Part shown: positions 18,407-25,914 of the stretch, piece after piece | Layout of the letters: each line of letters opens with the position of its first letter | Numbering within the stretch: position 1 is the first letter of the stretch | NCBI GenBank assembly: GCA_045588345.1 | Contig: JAZNDZ010000113.1 | Location: 1-28,662 of the forward strand | Reading direction: 5' to 3' | Source: HGM04593 sp045588345 | GTDB lineage: Bacteria > Bacteroidota > Bacteroidia > Bacteroidales > Bacteroidaceae | DNA: 28,662 bases | Position numbers and translations under genes: made by a program | Notes under the pieces: generated by a model | Databases searched by the model: none | What the model was told of the DNA's origin: nothing | What the model saw: the letters and a program-made list of their open reading frames with translations, nothing else

Positions 18407-18471
18407 TTGGCCCAAATAAACCCCTTTGCGACGGTATGTTTCAAGTTATTTGAATTTGACGTGTTGCTCAT
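18400..18471 (-). CDS. 23-codon truncated copy of the flippase start
   Basis: Opens with an ATG at 18471 and runs to a TAA at 18400-18402. The first 20 residues match the flippase N-terminus except Thr3 to Asn and Leu19 to Ile, then the frame ends in AKE. Its stop lies 25 bases before the real flippase ATG. The sequence upstream of its start is the same as upstream of the real start, so it should be translated about as well. It may be a harmless relic or act as a translated leader peptide. Confidence 0.45.
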   Translation of the reverse strand: MSNTSNSNNLKHTVAKGFIWAKE

Positions 18472-18505
18472 TGTACTGTTTGTTAAAGCATTACTCAATT
18501 ATTCC
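18411..18505. repeat. Tandem duplication, copy 2 (upstream copy)
   Basis: Second unit of the duplication, located 5' of the flippase on the minus strand. It ends in the same ATTCC (18501-18505) that closes copy 1 (18402-18406). Confidence 0.9.
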
Positions 18506-18527
18506 GGAATTAATTAAGATACATTCA

Positions 18528-18562
18528 CCTCGTATCATACTGAACGAAGTGAAGTCTCTCTT
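18528..18562. repeat. Degenerate dispersed repeat (ILNEVK-type)
   Basis: The plus strand contains ACTGAACGAAGTGAAG, close to the ATTCTGAACGAAGTGAAGAAT sequence widely dispersed in Bacteroidota and other genomes, whose spurious translation is ILNEVKNL; here one frame reads IILNEVKSL. Only one arm is present and flanks are changed, so it looks like a decayed copy between metG and the flippase gene. Confidence 0.5.
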
Positions 18563-18575
18563 CCCATTTCAGCAT

Positions 18576-20615
18576 TTATTTTATTTCGCTGCCGGGCTTA
18601 GCCTGTGGAGCAACTGTGAGCAACGAGAGTTTGCCCTCGTTGTCTTCTGCACTCAGAATCATTCCCTCGCTCACAATGCCGCGCATTGTACGCGGAGGAA
18701 GATTGGCAATGAAGCAGACCTGCTTGCCGACAAGTTCCTCGGGTTTGAAATGCTTGGCAATACCTGAAAGGATTGTGCGCGTCTCAAGCCCGTCATCAAT
18801 CTTGAACTGCAGGAGCTTATCGGCCTTTGGAACCTTGGTACATTCAAGCACAGTACCCACACGCATGTCAAGTTTCATAAAATCGTCAAAAGTACACTCA
18901 GGACGCACCGGGTTTGCCTTATATGCCGCAGCCTCGTTCTCTTTCTTTATGCGCTCCAGACGGTCGAGCTGTGCCTGGATAGCATCGTCTTCTATTTTCT
19001 CAAAGAGAAGGCCTACCTCGCCAAGTTCATGGCCCGTTGCAAGCAGTTCGGTACTTCCAAGACTTGACCACCTGAATGTGTCAAAATTGAGCATGTCGCG
19101 CAGTTTCTTGCTGCTGAACGGCAAGAACGGTTCAAAAGCGATAGAGAGGTTTGCAACCAACTGTAACGAAAGGTTAAGGATTGTTGCAACACGTTCCATG
19201 TCAGTCTTGGCAAGTTTCCAAGGCTCTGTCTCGGCAAGATAGCGGTTACCGATGCGGGCAAGTTCCATAGCCTCTTTCTGTGCATCGCGGAATTTGAACT
19301 GACCGAGCAGATGCTCAACCTTGTCCTTGACATCGACAAATTCGGCAACTATTGCCTTGTCGTAGTCGGTCAACAGGCCGCAGGCGGGTACCTTGCCGTC
19401 GAAATATTTCTTTGTAAGCACCAAAGCACGGTTCACGAAGTTGCCGTACACCGCAACAAGTTCATTATTATTGCGTGCCTGGAAATCTTTCCATGTAAAG
19501 TTATTGTCTTTGGTTTCCGGAGCATTTGCAGTGAGCACATAGCGAAGTACATCCTGCTTGCCGGGGAAATCGACAAGATACTCATTGAGCCACACCGCCC
19601 AGTTGCGCGATGTTGAGATTTTGTCATCCTCAAGATTCAGGAACTCATTACTGGGCACATTGTCGGGCAACACATAGTCACCATGCGCCTTCAGCATTGA
19701 GGGGAAAACGATGCAGTGGAAAACTATATTGTCCTTGCCGATGAAGTGTACAAGGCGTGTATCCTCACTCTTCCACCATGTCTCCCATGTGTCGGGCAGC
19801 AGTTCCTTGGTATTGCTTATGTAACCGATAGGCGCATCGAACCACACATAGAGGACTTTACCCTCGGCACCTTCAACGGGAACAGGAATACCCCAATTGA
19901 GGTCGCGTGTAACGGCACGTGGCTTGAGGCCTGTATCGAGCCAACTCTTGCACTGGCCGTACACATTGCTGCGCCACTCCTTGTGGTCGTTCAGAATCCA
20001 CTGCTCAAGCCAAGGCTGGTATGCATCGAGCGGCAAATACCAGTGGCTGGTCTTGCGCTTTACAAGTTTGTTGCCCGAATCGGCATTATAAGGATTGATG
20101 AGTTCATCGGGAGAGAGTGTCGCACCGCACTTCTCGCACTGGTCACCGTATGCATCGGCAGCATGGCAACGCGGGCACTCGCCGCGGATATTGCGGTCAG
20201 TGAGGAACTGCTGCTCACCCTCATCGTAATACTGTTCGCTCTCCATTTCCACGAACTTACCCTCGTCGTAGAGTTTTCGGAAGAAATCAGAAGCCAGTTC
20301 GCGGTGAGTCTGCGACGTTGTGCGTGAATACACATCAAAAGAGATTCCAAAGCCCTCGAATGACTCTTTGATAATCTTGTGATAGCGGTCAACTACATCC
20401 TGGGGAGTAATACCCTCTTTCTTTGCACGGATTGTAACGGGCACACCGTGTTCATCACTACCGCCGATAAAAAGCACATCCTCACCCTTAAGGCGCAGAT
20501 AACGTACATAAATGTCGGCAGGAACATAAACACCTGCAAGGTGACCGATGTGGACAGGGCCGTTAGCGTATGGCAAAGCCGATGTCACAAGGGTTCTTTT
20601 GAATTTCTTTTCCAT
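18576..20615 (-). CDS. metG: Methionyl-tRNA synthetase
   Basis: Class I aminoacyl-tRNA synthetase, 679 residues, charging tRNA-Met. HIGH signature at 22-25, a zinc knuckle with C147-x2-C150...C160-x2-C163, and the second signature present as KISTS (332-336) instead of KMSKS. A C-terminal EMAP-II-like tRNA-binding domain (about 575-679, beginning FDDFMKLDMRVG) supports dimerisation and tRNA binding. The frame stays open upstream to a TTG at 20681, but the extra 22 residues overlap the predicted promoter and the family begins MEKKFKRTLVTSALPYANG, so ATG 20615 is chosen. It is upstream of and in the same direction as the flippase, separated by 201 bases of repeats. Confidence 0.97.
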   Translation of the reverse strand: MEKKFKRTLVTSALPYANGPVHIGHLAGVYVPADIYVRYLRLKGEDVLFIGGSDEHGVPVTIRAKKEGITPQDVVDRYHKIIKESFEGFGISFDVYSRTTSQTHRELASDFFRKLYDEGKFVEMESEQYYDEGEQQFLTDRNIRGECPRCHAADAYGDQCEKCGATLSPDELINPYNADSGNKLVKRKTSHWYLPLDAYQPWLEQWILNDHKEWRSNVYGQCKSWLDTGLKPRAVTRDLNWGIPVPVEGAEGKVLYVWFDAPIGYISNTKELLPDTWETWWKSEDTRLVHFIGKDNIVFHCIVFPSMLKAHGDYVLPDNVPSNEFLNLEDDKISTSRNWAVWLNEYLVDFPGKQDVLRYVLTANAPETKDNNFTWKDFQARNNNELVAVYGNFVNRALVLTKKYFDGKVPACGLLTDYDKAIVAEFVDVKDKVEHLLGQFKFRDAQKEAMELARIGNRYLAETEPWKLAKTDMERVATILNLSLQLVANLSIAFEPFLPFSSKKLRDMLNFDTFRWSSLGSTELLATGHELGEVGLLFEKIEDDAIQAQLDRLERIKKENEAAAYKANPVRPECTFDDFMKLDMRVGTVLECTKVPKADKLLQFKIDDGLETRTILSGIAKHFKPEELVGKQVCFIANLPPRTMRGIVSEGMILSAEDNEGKLSLLTVAPQAKPGSEIK

Positions 20616-20678
20616 TGTTATTCTATTTTTGATTATTATTGTCAAGTCCACACCGTACAACGACGGCGATACAAAATA

Positions 20679-20686
20679 CAAAAGTA
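20679..20686 (-). promoter_or_regulatory. -7 box of metG
   Basis: The minus strand reads TACTTTTG, a perfect TAnnTTTG match, about 64 bases before the metG ATG. No convincing -33 box is seen 19-21 bases further upstream. Confidence 0.4.
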
Positions 20687-20785
20687 GTTATTTTATTTTA
20701 AAACGCATGCATGCGCGAGAGAGATTCAGCATATAAATTAGATTGCCGAGGTTTTTTCTGTAAAAAAGAGTATCTTCGCGACAAC

Positions 20786-21349
20786 ATGAATAACATCATA
20801 GCGAAAATATTGAGTTACTACCCTGTCGGCGATGAGGCTCTGCAGGCAATGCTTGAATGCATGACACCAATGCATTGCCCCAAGAACACCATGCTGGTAC
20901 ACTCTGGCGCGACCGACAGGAATATCTATTTCATTGAGAGAGGCGTTACGCGCTCAATATTTCACAAAGACGGCACCGACACCACCACCTGGTTCAGCCT
21001 TGAAGGGGATACTACATTCGGCATGCACTCGCTTTATCACAGTACTCCATCGGTTGAAAGCGTGGAGACCTTGACTGATTGTATTATATATGCTATGCCC
21101 ATTGAGAAAATGAACGCCCTTTATGAGAAATATATTGACATTGCAAACTGGGGAAGAGTCATCCATCAGGAGTGCAATATTTTGTTGAGCCATCTGTTCG
21201 TCGAGAGGTTGCAGTTGCCGCCCAAGGAGCGTTACCACAAATTCCTTGAGCATTATCCGGGCCTTCTTAACCGGGTGAAACTGAAATATGTTGCAGAATT
21301 TTTGGGAATCAGCATATACACACTAAGCAGAATAAGAAGCAAAAAATGA
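20786..21349 (+). CDS. Crp/Fnr-family transcription regulator
   Basis: A 187-residue protein with a cyclic-nucleotide-binding-type beta-roll (about 20-120) and a C-terminal helix-turn-helix (about 155-187, with KYVAEFLGISIYTLSRIRSK). It matches the many Crp/Fnr-like regulators of Bacteroidota, whose effectors are mostly unknown. No cysteine cluster typical of an Fnr iron-sulfur sensor is seen at the N-terminus. The ATG at 20786 is chosen over an upstream ATG at 20711 because the extra 25 residues do not resemble the family. Divergent from metG and 74 bases before the acyltransferase gene; the latter has its own -7 box and may be a target. Confidence 0.88.
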   Translation: MNNIIAKILSYYPVGDEALQAMLECMTPMHCPKNTMLVHSGATDRNIYFIERGVTRSIFHKDGTDTTTWFSLEGDTTFGMHSLYHSTPSVESVETLTDCIIYAMPIEKMNALYEKYIDIANWGRVIHQECNILLSHLFVERLQLPPKERYHKFLEHYPGLLNRVKLKYVAEFLGISIYTLSRIRSKK

Positions 21350-21389
21350 TTTTTTGCCTAAAAGCAAAGAAATGCACATGAAGCATTCC

Positions 21390-21397
21390 TATCTTTG
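21390..21397 (+). promoter_or_regulatory. -7 box of acyltransferase gene
   Basis: Perfect TATCTTTG, 26 bases before the ATG. No TTTG box at the right distance upstream, so the promoter may need an activator; the adjacent Crp/Fnr-type regulator is a candidate (inference). Confidence 0.5.
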
Positions 21398-21423
21398 CAG
21401 CAAAGGATATAAGAACATACACA

Positions 21424-22593
21424 ATGCAAAAAAACACATTTTCATCGGCAAATTTTGCCGACACAAAACCTCATTACCAATTGCTTGACGGACTGCGCGG
21501 CGTGGCAGCAGTGCTGGTGCTTTTCTATCACATTTTTGAAGGGTTCTCGTTTGCAGAATTACAGAACGAGGCCGGGGACGGAATTATACGCACCCTGAAC
21601 CATGGACACATTGCGGTAGACTTCTTCTTTATACTTTCGGGGTTTGTAATAAGTTATGCATACGATGACCGTTGGAAAAAGATGAACACATGGCAGTTCT
21701 TCAAACGCCGTCTCATACGCCTTCATCCTATGCTCATTATGGGCGCAATCATCGGATTCCTGGCATTTGCCTTCGTAGGTTTCGAGCGTTGGGACGGCAG
21801 CACAACGCATACAGGTTGGGTTATGGCCGCACTGCTGCTCACAATGTTCATGATACCCGCAGTGCCTGGGTTGCCATACGAGGTGCGCGGCAATGGCGAG
21901 ATGTTCCCGCTCAATGGTCCGGGATGGTCACTCTTCTTCGAGTACATCGGAAATATCCTCTATGCTCTTTTCATCCGCCGCATGTCAACAAAAGTTCTCG
22001 CCACATTCACAGCGCTGTTGGGCATAGCACATGCATGGTTCTTCATAGGGAATATTTCGGGATACGACATGGTGGGCGTAGGCTGGACAATTGATGAAAT
22101 CAATTTCTGGGGAGGATTGGTGCGCATGCTCTTCCCGTTCAGCATTGGTATGTTGCTTGCGCGCACATTCAAACCACGCAGGATAAAGGGTGCATTCTGG
22201 ATATGCAGCATTGCGCTTGTTGCCATTTTCTCCGTTCCATACATAAACCCCGGTTATGGCATAAGCCTCAACAGCCTGTACGAATTCGTTTGCATTGCCG
22301 TCCTGTTCCCGTTACTCGTGTGGATAGGTGCCTGCGGAAATGCCGGCAACGGATTCACTGCCAAAGCCAATAGGGTTCTGGGCGACATCTCTTACCCTCT
22401 CTACATTGTGCACTACCCCATAATGTACATCTTCTACGCTTGGCTCATTGAGAAAAAGATTTACACATTGGGCGATAGCATGGAGATTGCGGCAGTTGTA
22501 ATTGTGTCAAGTATTATACTCGCGTTCTTGTGCCTCAAACTCTACGACGAGCCCGTGCGCCGCTGGCTAAGCAGAAAGTTTATCAGGAGATAA
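21424..22593 (+). CDS. Acyltransferase 3 family membrane protein (OafA-like)
   Basis: A 389-residue integral membrane protein of the acyltransferase 3 family, which O-acetylates or otherwise acylates surface glycans, lipids or peptidoglycan. The N-terminal signature LDGLRGVAAVLVLFYH (near 22-37) contains the conserved Arg and His, and GHIAVDFFFILSGFVISY (60-77) is the second hallmark. About ten hydrophobic segments follow and the C-terminus ends in basic residues. The acyl acceptor is unknown; the nearby polysaccharide operon makes a surface glycan a plausible one. Its own promoter and terminator make it monocistronic. Confidence 0.92.
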   Translation: MQKNTFSSANFADTKPHYQLLDGLRGVAAVLVLFYHIFEGFSFAELQNEAGDGIIRTLNHGHIAVDFFFILSGFVISYAYDDRWKKMNTWQFFKRRLIRLHPMLIMGAIIGFLAFAFVGFERWDGSTTHTGWVMAALLLTMFMIPAVPGLPYEVRGNGEMFPLNGPGWSLFFEYIGNILYALFIRRMSTKVLATFTALLGIAHAWFFIGNISGYDMVGVGWTIDEINFWGGLVRMLFPFSIGMLLARTFKPRRIKGAFWICSIALVAIFSVPYINPGYGISLNSLYEFVCIAVLFPLLVWIGACGNAGNGFTAKANRVLGDISYPLYIVHYPIMYIFYAWLIEKKIYTLGDSMEIAAVVIVSSIILAFLCLKLYDEPVRRWLSRKFIRR

Positions 22594-22612
22594 TTTAAAT
22601 AGATACACGACG

Positions 22613-22653
22613 CATTGCAGGTGCCTACGCGGGTGCCTGCAATGTTATTTATA
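22613..22653 (+). terminator. Intrinsic terminator after acyltransferase gene
   Basis: A 13-bp stem, arms 22613-22625 and 22632-22644 with two central G-T pairs, a TACGCG loop, followed by TTATTTATA. It separates the acyltransferase gene from the dapB operon. Confidence 0.8.
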
Positions 22654-22685
22654 ATTAAATTAATCTTTTATAGTAAATTTTTCCT

Positions 22686-22693
22686 TATCTTCG
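22686..22693 (+). promoter_or_regulatory. -7 box of dapB operon
   Basis: TATCTTCG, one mismatch to TAnnTTTG, 19 bases before the dapB ATG and after the preceding terminator. A weak T-rich -33 region lies about 17-19 bases upstream. Confidence 0.45.
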
Positions 22694-22712
22694 CACCTAA
22701 ATAGATAAAATC

Positions 22713-23471
22713 ATGAAAATAGCACTTATAGGATACGGCAAGATGGGCAAGACCATAGAGAAGATTGCCATTGAGAGAGGACATGAAATTGTGTCAATCA
22801 TAGACATTGACAACCGTGAGGATTTTGGCAGCGAGGCATTCAGGAGCGCCGATGTTGCCATTGAATTCACTGCGCCCCACGTAGCCTTCGACAACTGCAT
22901 GAAGGCAATGGATGCAGGCGTGAAAGTTGTCAGCGGCAGCACAGGTTGGTTCCAGCAGCACGAGGCAGAAATGCGCGACAGATGCGAAAAAGAGGGCAAG
23001 ACACTCTTCTGGAGCAGCAACTTCAGCCTTGGCGTGGCAATATTCTCGGCAGTGAACCGCTACCTCGCAAAAATCATGAACAATTTCGACAACTACAACA
23101 GAGTCAAGATTGAAGAGACCCACCACATTCACAAGCTCGACGCTCCCAGCGGCACAGCTATAACCCTCGCCGAGGGCATTATCGAGAACATTGACTACAA
23201 GACACAGTGGGTTATGGGCGACCTTACAAACCCCGACGGCACCGTTACAAAAGGCGCTGAGCCACGACCCACCGAGATTAAGATTGACGCAATACGCCGC
23301 GACGAGGTTCCCGGTATACACAGCATCACATACGACTCCAAGGAAGACACCATCACAATTACCCACGACGCACACAACCGCGGTGGCTTTGCTCTGGGCG
23401 CAGTGATTGCTGCAGAGTATGTCAAAGACCGCAGCGGTCTATTGGGAATGAAAGACCTGTTCAATTTTTGA
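22713..23471 (+). CDS. dapB: 4-hydroxy-tetrahydrodipicolinate reductase
   Basis: A 252-residue NAD(P)H-dependent reductase of the lysine/diaminopimelate pathway, converting 4-hydroxy-tetrahydrodipicolinate to tetrahydrodipicolinate in the cytoplasm; the product feeds peptidoglycan and lysine. Nucleotide-binding GYGKMG (7-12), SGSTGW (74-79), and the substrate/catalytic signature ETHHIHKLDAPSGTA (135-149) with His137, His138 and Lys141 are all present. Slightly shorter than the E. coli enzyme. It leads an operon with lepB (47 bases downstream) and the WbqC-like gene. Confidence 0.96.
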   Translation: MKIALIGYGKMGKTIEKIAIERGHEIVSIIDIDNREDFGSEAFRSADVAIEFTAPHVAFDNCMKAMDAGVKVVSGSTGWFQQHEAEMRDRCEKEGKTLFWSSNFSLGVAIFSAVNRYLAKIMNNFDNYNRVKIEETHHIHKLDAPSGTAITLAEGIIENIDYKTQWVMGDLTNPDGTVTKGAEPRPTEIKIDAIRRDEVPGIHSITYDSKEDTITITHDAHNRGGFALGAVIAAEYVKDRSGLLGMKDLFNF

Positions 23472-23518
23472 TACTGCTTAAGAAAACCGCAAAAGTCTAA
23501 TAAACAAAAAGAGAAACG

Positions 23519-25039
23519 ATGGAATTCAGAATATTCGGCCGTGAGGTCAAGATGACACGTAAGTCACTCATCAAGCTGATAACAGCACTTGTGCTATACA
23601 CCCTTTTCCTCATTTGGGTAGGAAGTTGGATGGGCATAATTATTATACCCTTCATAATAGACAACTACACCACACGCTTCATTCCATGGGGCTGGTGGAA
23701 AAAATCGGAGAATGTATTGCTGCGAAAAGTCATGGGCTGGGTCGATGCCATTGTATTCGCGCTTGTTGCTGTTTACTTTGTACACATCTACTTTTTCCAG
23801 AACTACGTAATCCCCACATCATCACTTGAAAAGACACTGCTTGTCGGCGATTACCTCTTTGTGAGCAAAATAAACTACGGCCCACGCAAGCCCCAGACAC
23901 CGCTCAGCATGCCGCTGACACAACACACATTGCCAATACTCAACTGCAAGAGTTACAGCGAACTGCTGCAGTGGGATTATGAGCGTGTAACAGGTCTTGA
24001 GGATATTGAAATTGGCGACATTGTCGTTTTCAACTACCCGGCCGGCGACCTTGCGACTACAAACCCACAAGTAATAGACCTGCACTCGATATGCTACTCC
24101 GAAGGATTCAACAATGATGTCATGCAGAGGTACAAGCCACAGAGCGAAAGCGAATTCATTGAGGCCGCCAATGACTACAGAGACCTGATAAAGAAGATGC
24201 CAAGAGAAGAATCACTTATCCTGTACAGGAGACATTATAATGACGGTCTTGACATTGCAAAAAAACACCCTGATGTACTGGGAGAAGTTGTCTACCGCCC
24301 TGTAGACCGCCGCGAGAACTACGTGAAGCGCTGTGTAGGGCTCCCCGGCAACACACTTGAGATAAAAGACAAGGTCATATACATTGACGGGAAACCGATG
24401 GACAAACCCGAGAACCTGCAGTTCAACTACAATGTAAAGTTCCGTCAGGCAATGCCCGAAAGGTTGCGCCGCGAACTCGGCATCAGCCAAGAAGACCTTG
24501 CAAACTTCCAGATTTACAGGCAGGCCAACGGAAACGGTTACGGCGAACTCCCCTTAACACAGGCGAGCTATGAAAAACTGAAAGACCTAAACACACTTGT
24601 CGAGAACATATCAATTGTTGACAAGAACAGCACCGACGGCATATATCCGTTGAACGGCAACACCGGTTGGACACTCGACAACTACGGCCCCGTGTGGATT
24701 CCCCGTCGCGGTGAGAGCATAAAACTCACAATGGACAACATAGCAGTGTATGAACGCCCTATCGTTGCATACGAAGGCAACACTCTTGAGATAAAGGACG
24801 GCAAGATATACATCAACGGCAAGGAAAGCGACAGCTACACATTCAAGATGGACTACTACTGGATGATGGGTGACAACCGTCACAACAGCGCAGACTCGCG
24901 TTGCTGGGGTTTTGTTCCTGAGGACCACATAGTGGGCAAAGCACTCTTCATTTGGCTATCACTTGACAAAGACCTTGGTCTCTTTGACGGCAAGATACGC
25001 TGGAACCGCATGTTCCGTGGAGTAAACAGTTTTGATTAA
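23519..25039 (+). CDS. lepB: Signal peptidase I with large insertion
   Basis: A 506-residue membrane serine protease that cleaves signal peptides on the periplasmic face; E. coli LepB has 324 residues. Hydrophobic helices at about 18-47 and 73-92 precede the catalytic domain. Box B is YVIPTSSLEKTL with Ser102 as the predicted nucleophile; the general base is Lys270 in YVKRCVGLPG; box E is GDNRHNSADSRCWGFVPE (451-468). The segment between the Ser and Lys boxes (about 120-265) and a second one (about 300-415) are insertions. The unit GNTLEIKDxxIYIxGK occurs twice, at 277-292 and 420-435, an internal duplication. Long forms are known in Bacteroidota, so this is probably the main housekeeping enzyme. 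The stop is followed 10 bases later by the WbqC-like GTG. Confidence 0.95.
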   Translation: MEFRIFGREVKMTRKSLIKLITALVLYTLFLIWVGSWMGIIIIPFIIDNYTTRFIPWGWWKKSENVLLRKVMGWVDAIVFALVAVYFVHIYFFQNYVIPTSSLEKTLLVGDYLFVSKINYGPRKPQTPLSMPLTQHTLPILNCKSYSELLQWDYERVTGLEDIEIGDIVVFNYPAGDLATTNPQVIDLHSICYSEGFNNDVMQRYKPQSESEFIEAANDYRDLIKKMPREESLILYRRHYNDGLDIAKKHPDVLGEVVYRPVDRRENYVKRCVGLPGNTLEIKDKVIYIDGKPMDKPENLQFNYNVKFRQAMPERLRRELGISQEDLANFQIYRQANGNGYGELPLTQASYEKLKDLNTLVENISIVDKNSTDGIYPLNGNTGWTLDNYGPVWIPRRGESIKLTMDNIAVYERPIVAYEGNTLEIKDGKIYINGKESDSYTFKMDYYWMMGDNRHNSADSRCWGFVPEDHIVGKALFIWLSLDKDLGLFDGKIRWNRMFRGVNSFD

Positions 25040-25049
25040 AGGAAAAATT

Positions 25050-25676
25050 GTGGATATTCTATCACACGCCTTGTATTTTGCACCCGTACCGCTATACACA
25101 AGATTGTATAGCGGTACGGGGCTTATCATTGATGGAGATGCCCCGTTCATAAAGCAGACATTCCGCAACCGCACTATCATAGCATCGGAGAACGGCCCAT
25201 TAAGCCTCAACATTCCCGTAGTACACGACTGCGGCCGCACATCCATGCGCAATGTTCGCATAAGCGAACACGGCAACTGGCGTCGCCAACATTGGAATGC
25301 CATTGTAAGTGCCTACCGCAACAGCCCCTTCTTTGATTATTATGCCGATGATTTCGCACATTTCTACGAGGAACGTGACGGATTCCTCATGGATTTTAAC
25401 CTGCGTCTGCATAGCACCGTGTGCAACCTCTTGGGGCTTGAAAAAGAGGTACACGTGCTGGGCACAGATGAGATAACAGAACATTTGGCAAACAGCGATG
25501 CTTGCGACATGCGCCACATAGCAGAACCCAAAACTCTGCAACTCACCACCGAGCAACCGCATCCATACTACCAGGTCTTTGCCCAAAGACACGGCTTCAT
25601 TCCAAACCTGAGTATTGCCGACCTGCTCTTCAACATGGGCCCCGAAGGACTGATAACCCTAAAAGAAAGTATCTGA
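25050..25676 (+). CDS. WbqC-like protein
   Basis: About 208 residues from a GTG start; matches the WbqC-like family by AL-YFAPVPLY near the start, FIKQTFRNRTII, LSLNIPV, and NWRRQHWNAIVSAYRNSPFFDYYADDF. WbqC-type proteins appear near polysaccharide or lepB genes; their biochemical activity is not established to my knowledge. I chose GTG 25050, preceded 8 bases upstream by AAAGGA and giving the family-like N-terminus; a TTG at 25032, overlapping the lepB stop, is the alternative. No in-frame ATG exists near the start. A perfect 16-bp inverted repeat covers codons 12-24. Third gene of the dapB-lepB-wbqC unit. Confidence 0.8.
   Translation: MDILSHALYFAPVPLYTRLYSGTGLIIDGDAPFIKQTFRNRTIIASENGPLSLNIPVVHDCGRTSMRNVRISEHGNWRRQHWNAIVSAYRNSPFFDYYADDFAHFYEERDGFLMDFNLRLHSTVCNLLGLEKEVHVLGTDEITEHLANSDACDMRHIAEPKTLQLTTEQPHPYYQVFAQRHGFIPNLSIADLLFNMGPEGLITLKESI
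25083..25120. repeat. Perfect 16-bp inverted repeat inside wbqC 5' end
   Basis: CCCGTACCGCTATACA at 25083-25098 and its exact reverse complement at 25105-25120, separated by CAAGAT. On RNA this is a very stable hairpin beginning about 33 bases after the GTG. It is not followed by a T-run and is inside the coding frame, so it is not a normal terminator. Confidence 0.85.
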
Positions 25677-25914
25677 AAACCTTTTGAAATTAATAAGAAC
25701 AAAGATTGGATGTTTATGTACATTCATCTATCTATATGTATATTTACTTATTATCATGCAATAGGGAACTATAGTTTCTTTACCATTAACAATCGCGCCA
25801 AGCCAATTGAATTTCGCTATTTTTGAAAAAATCTTCTTTTTTTATGAAAGTTTCTCTGCTTTTCTGTGTCTAAGCAAGTAGAAACATGAAGCGCTTCTAT
25901 AACAAAAAGAACTG
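25677..25914. other. AT-rich intergenic region before the ECF sigma gene
   Basis: About 238 bases, clearly more AT-rich than the neighbours. It holds a -7 box at 25818-25825, a T-rich stretch at 25831-25843, and two tiny open frames: ATG 25844 (9 codons plus stop) and ATG 25886 (9 codons plus stop, overlapping the sigma-factor start). No intrinsic terminator for the dapB operon was found. Confidence 0.6.
25818..25825 (+). promoter_or_regulatory. -7 box upstream of ECF sigma gene
   Basis: Perfect TATTTTTG. No matching -33 TTTG was found 19-21 bases upstream. Transcription near 25832 would give a leader of about 83 bases. Confidence 0.4.

Noticed and set aside
20616..20681. Upstream extension of metG to TTG 20681
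   Set aside because: Overlaps the -7 box; the family starts at MEKKFKRTLV.
25083..25120. Intrinsic terminator for lepB
   Set aside because: The hairpin is perfect but no T-run follows and it is inside the wbqC reading frame.
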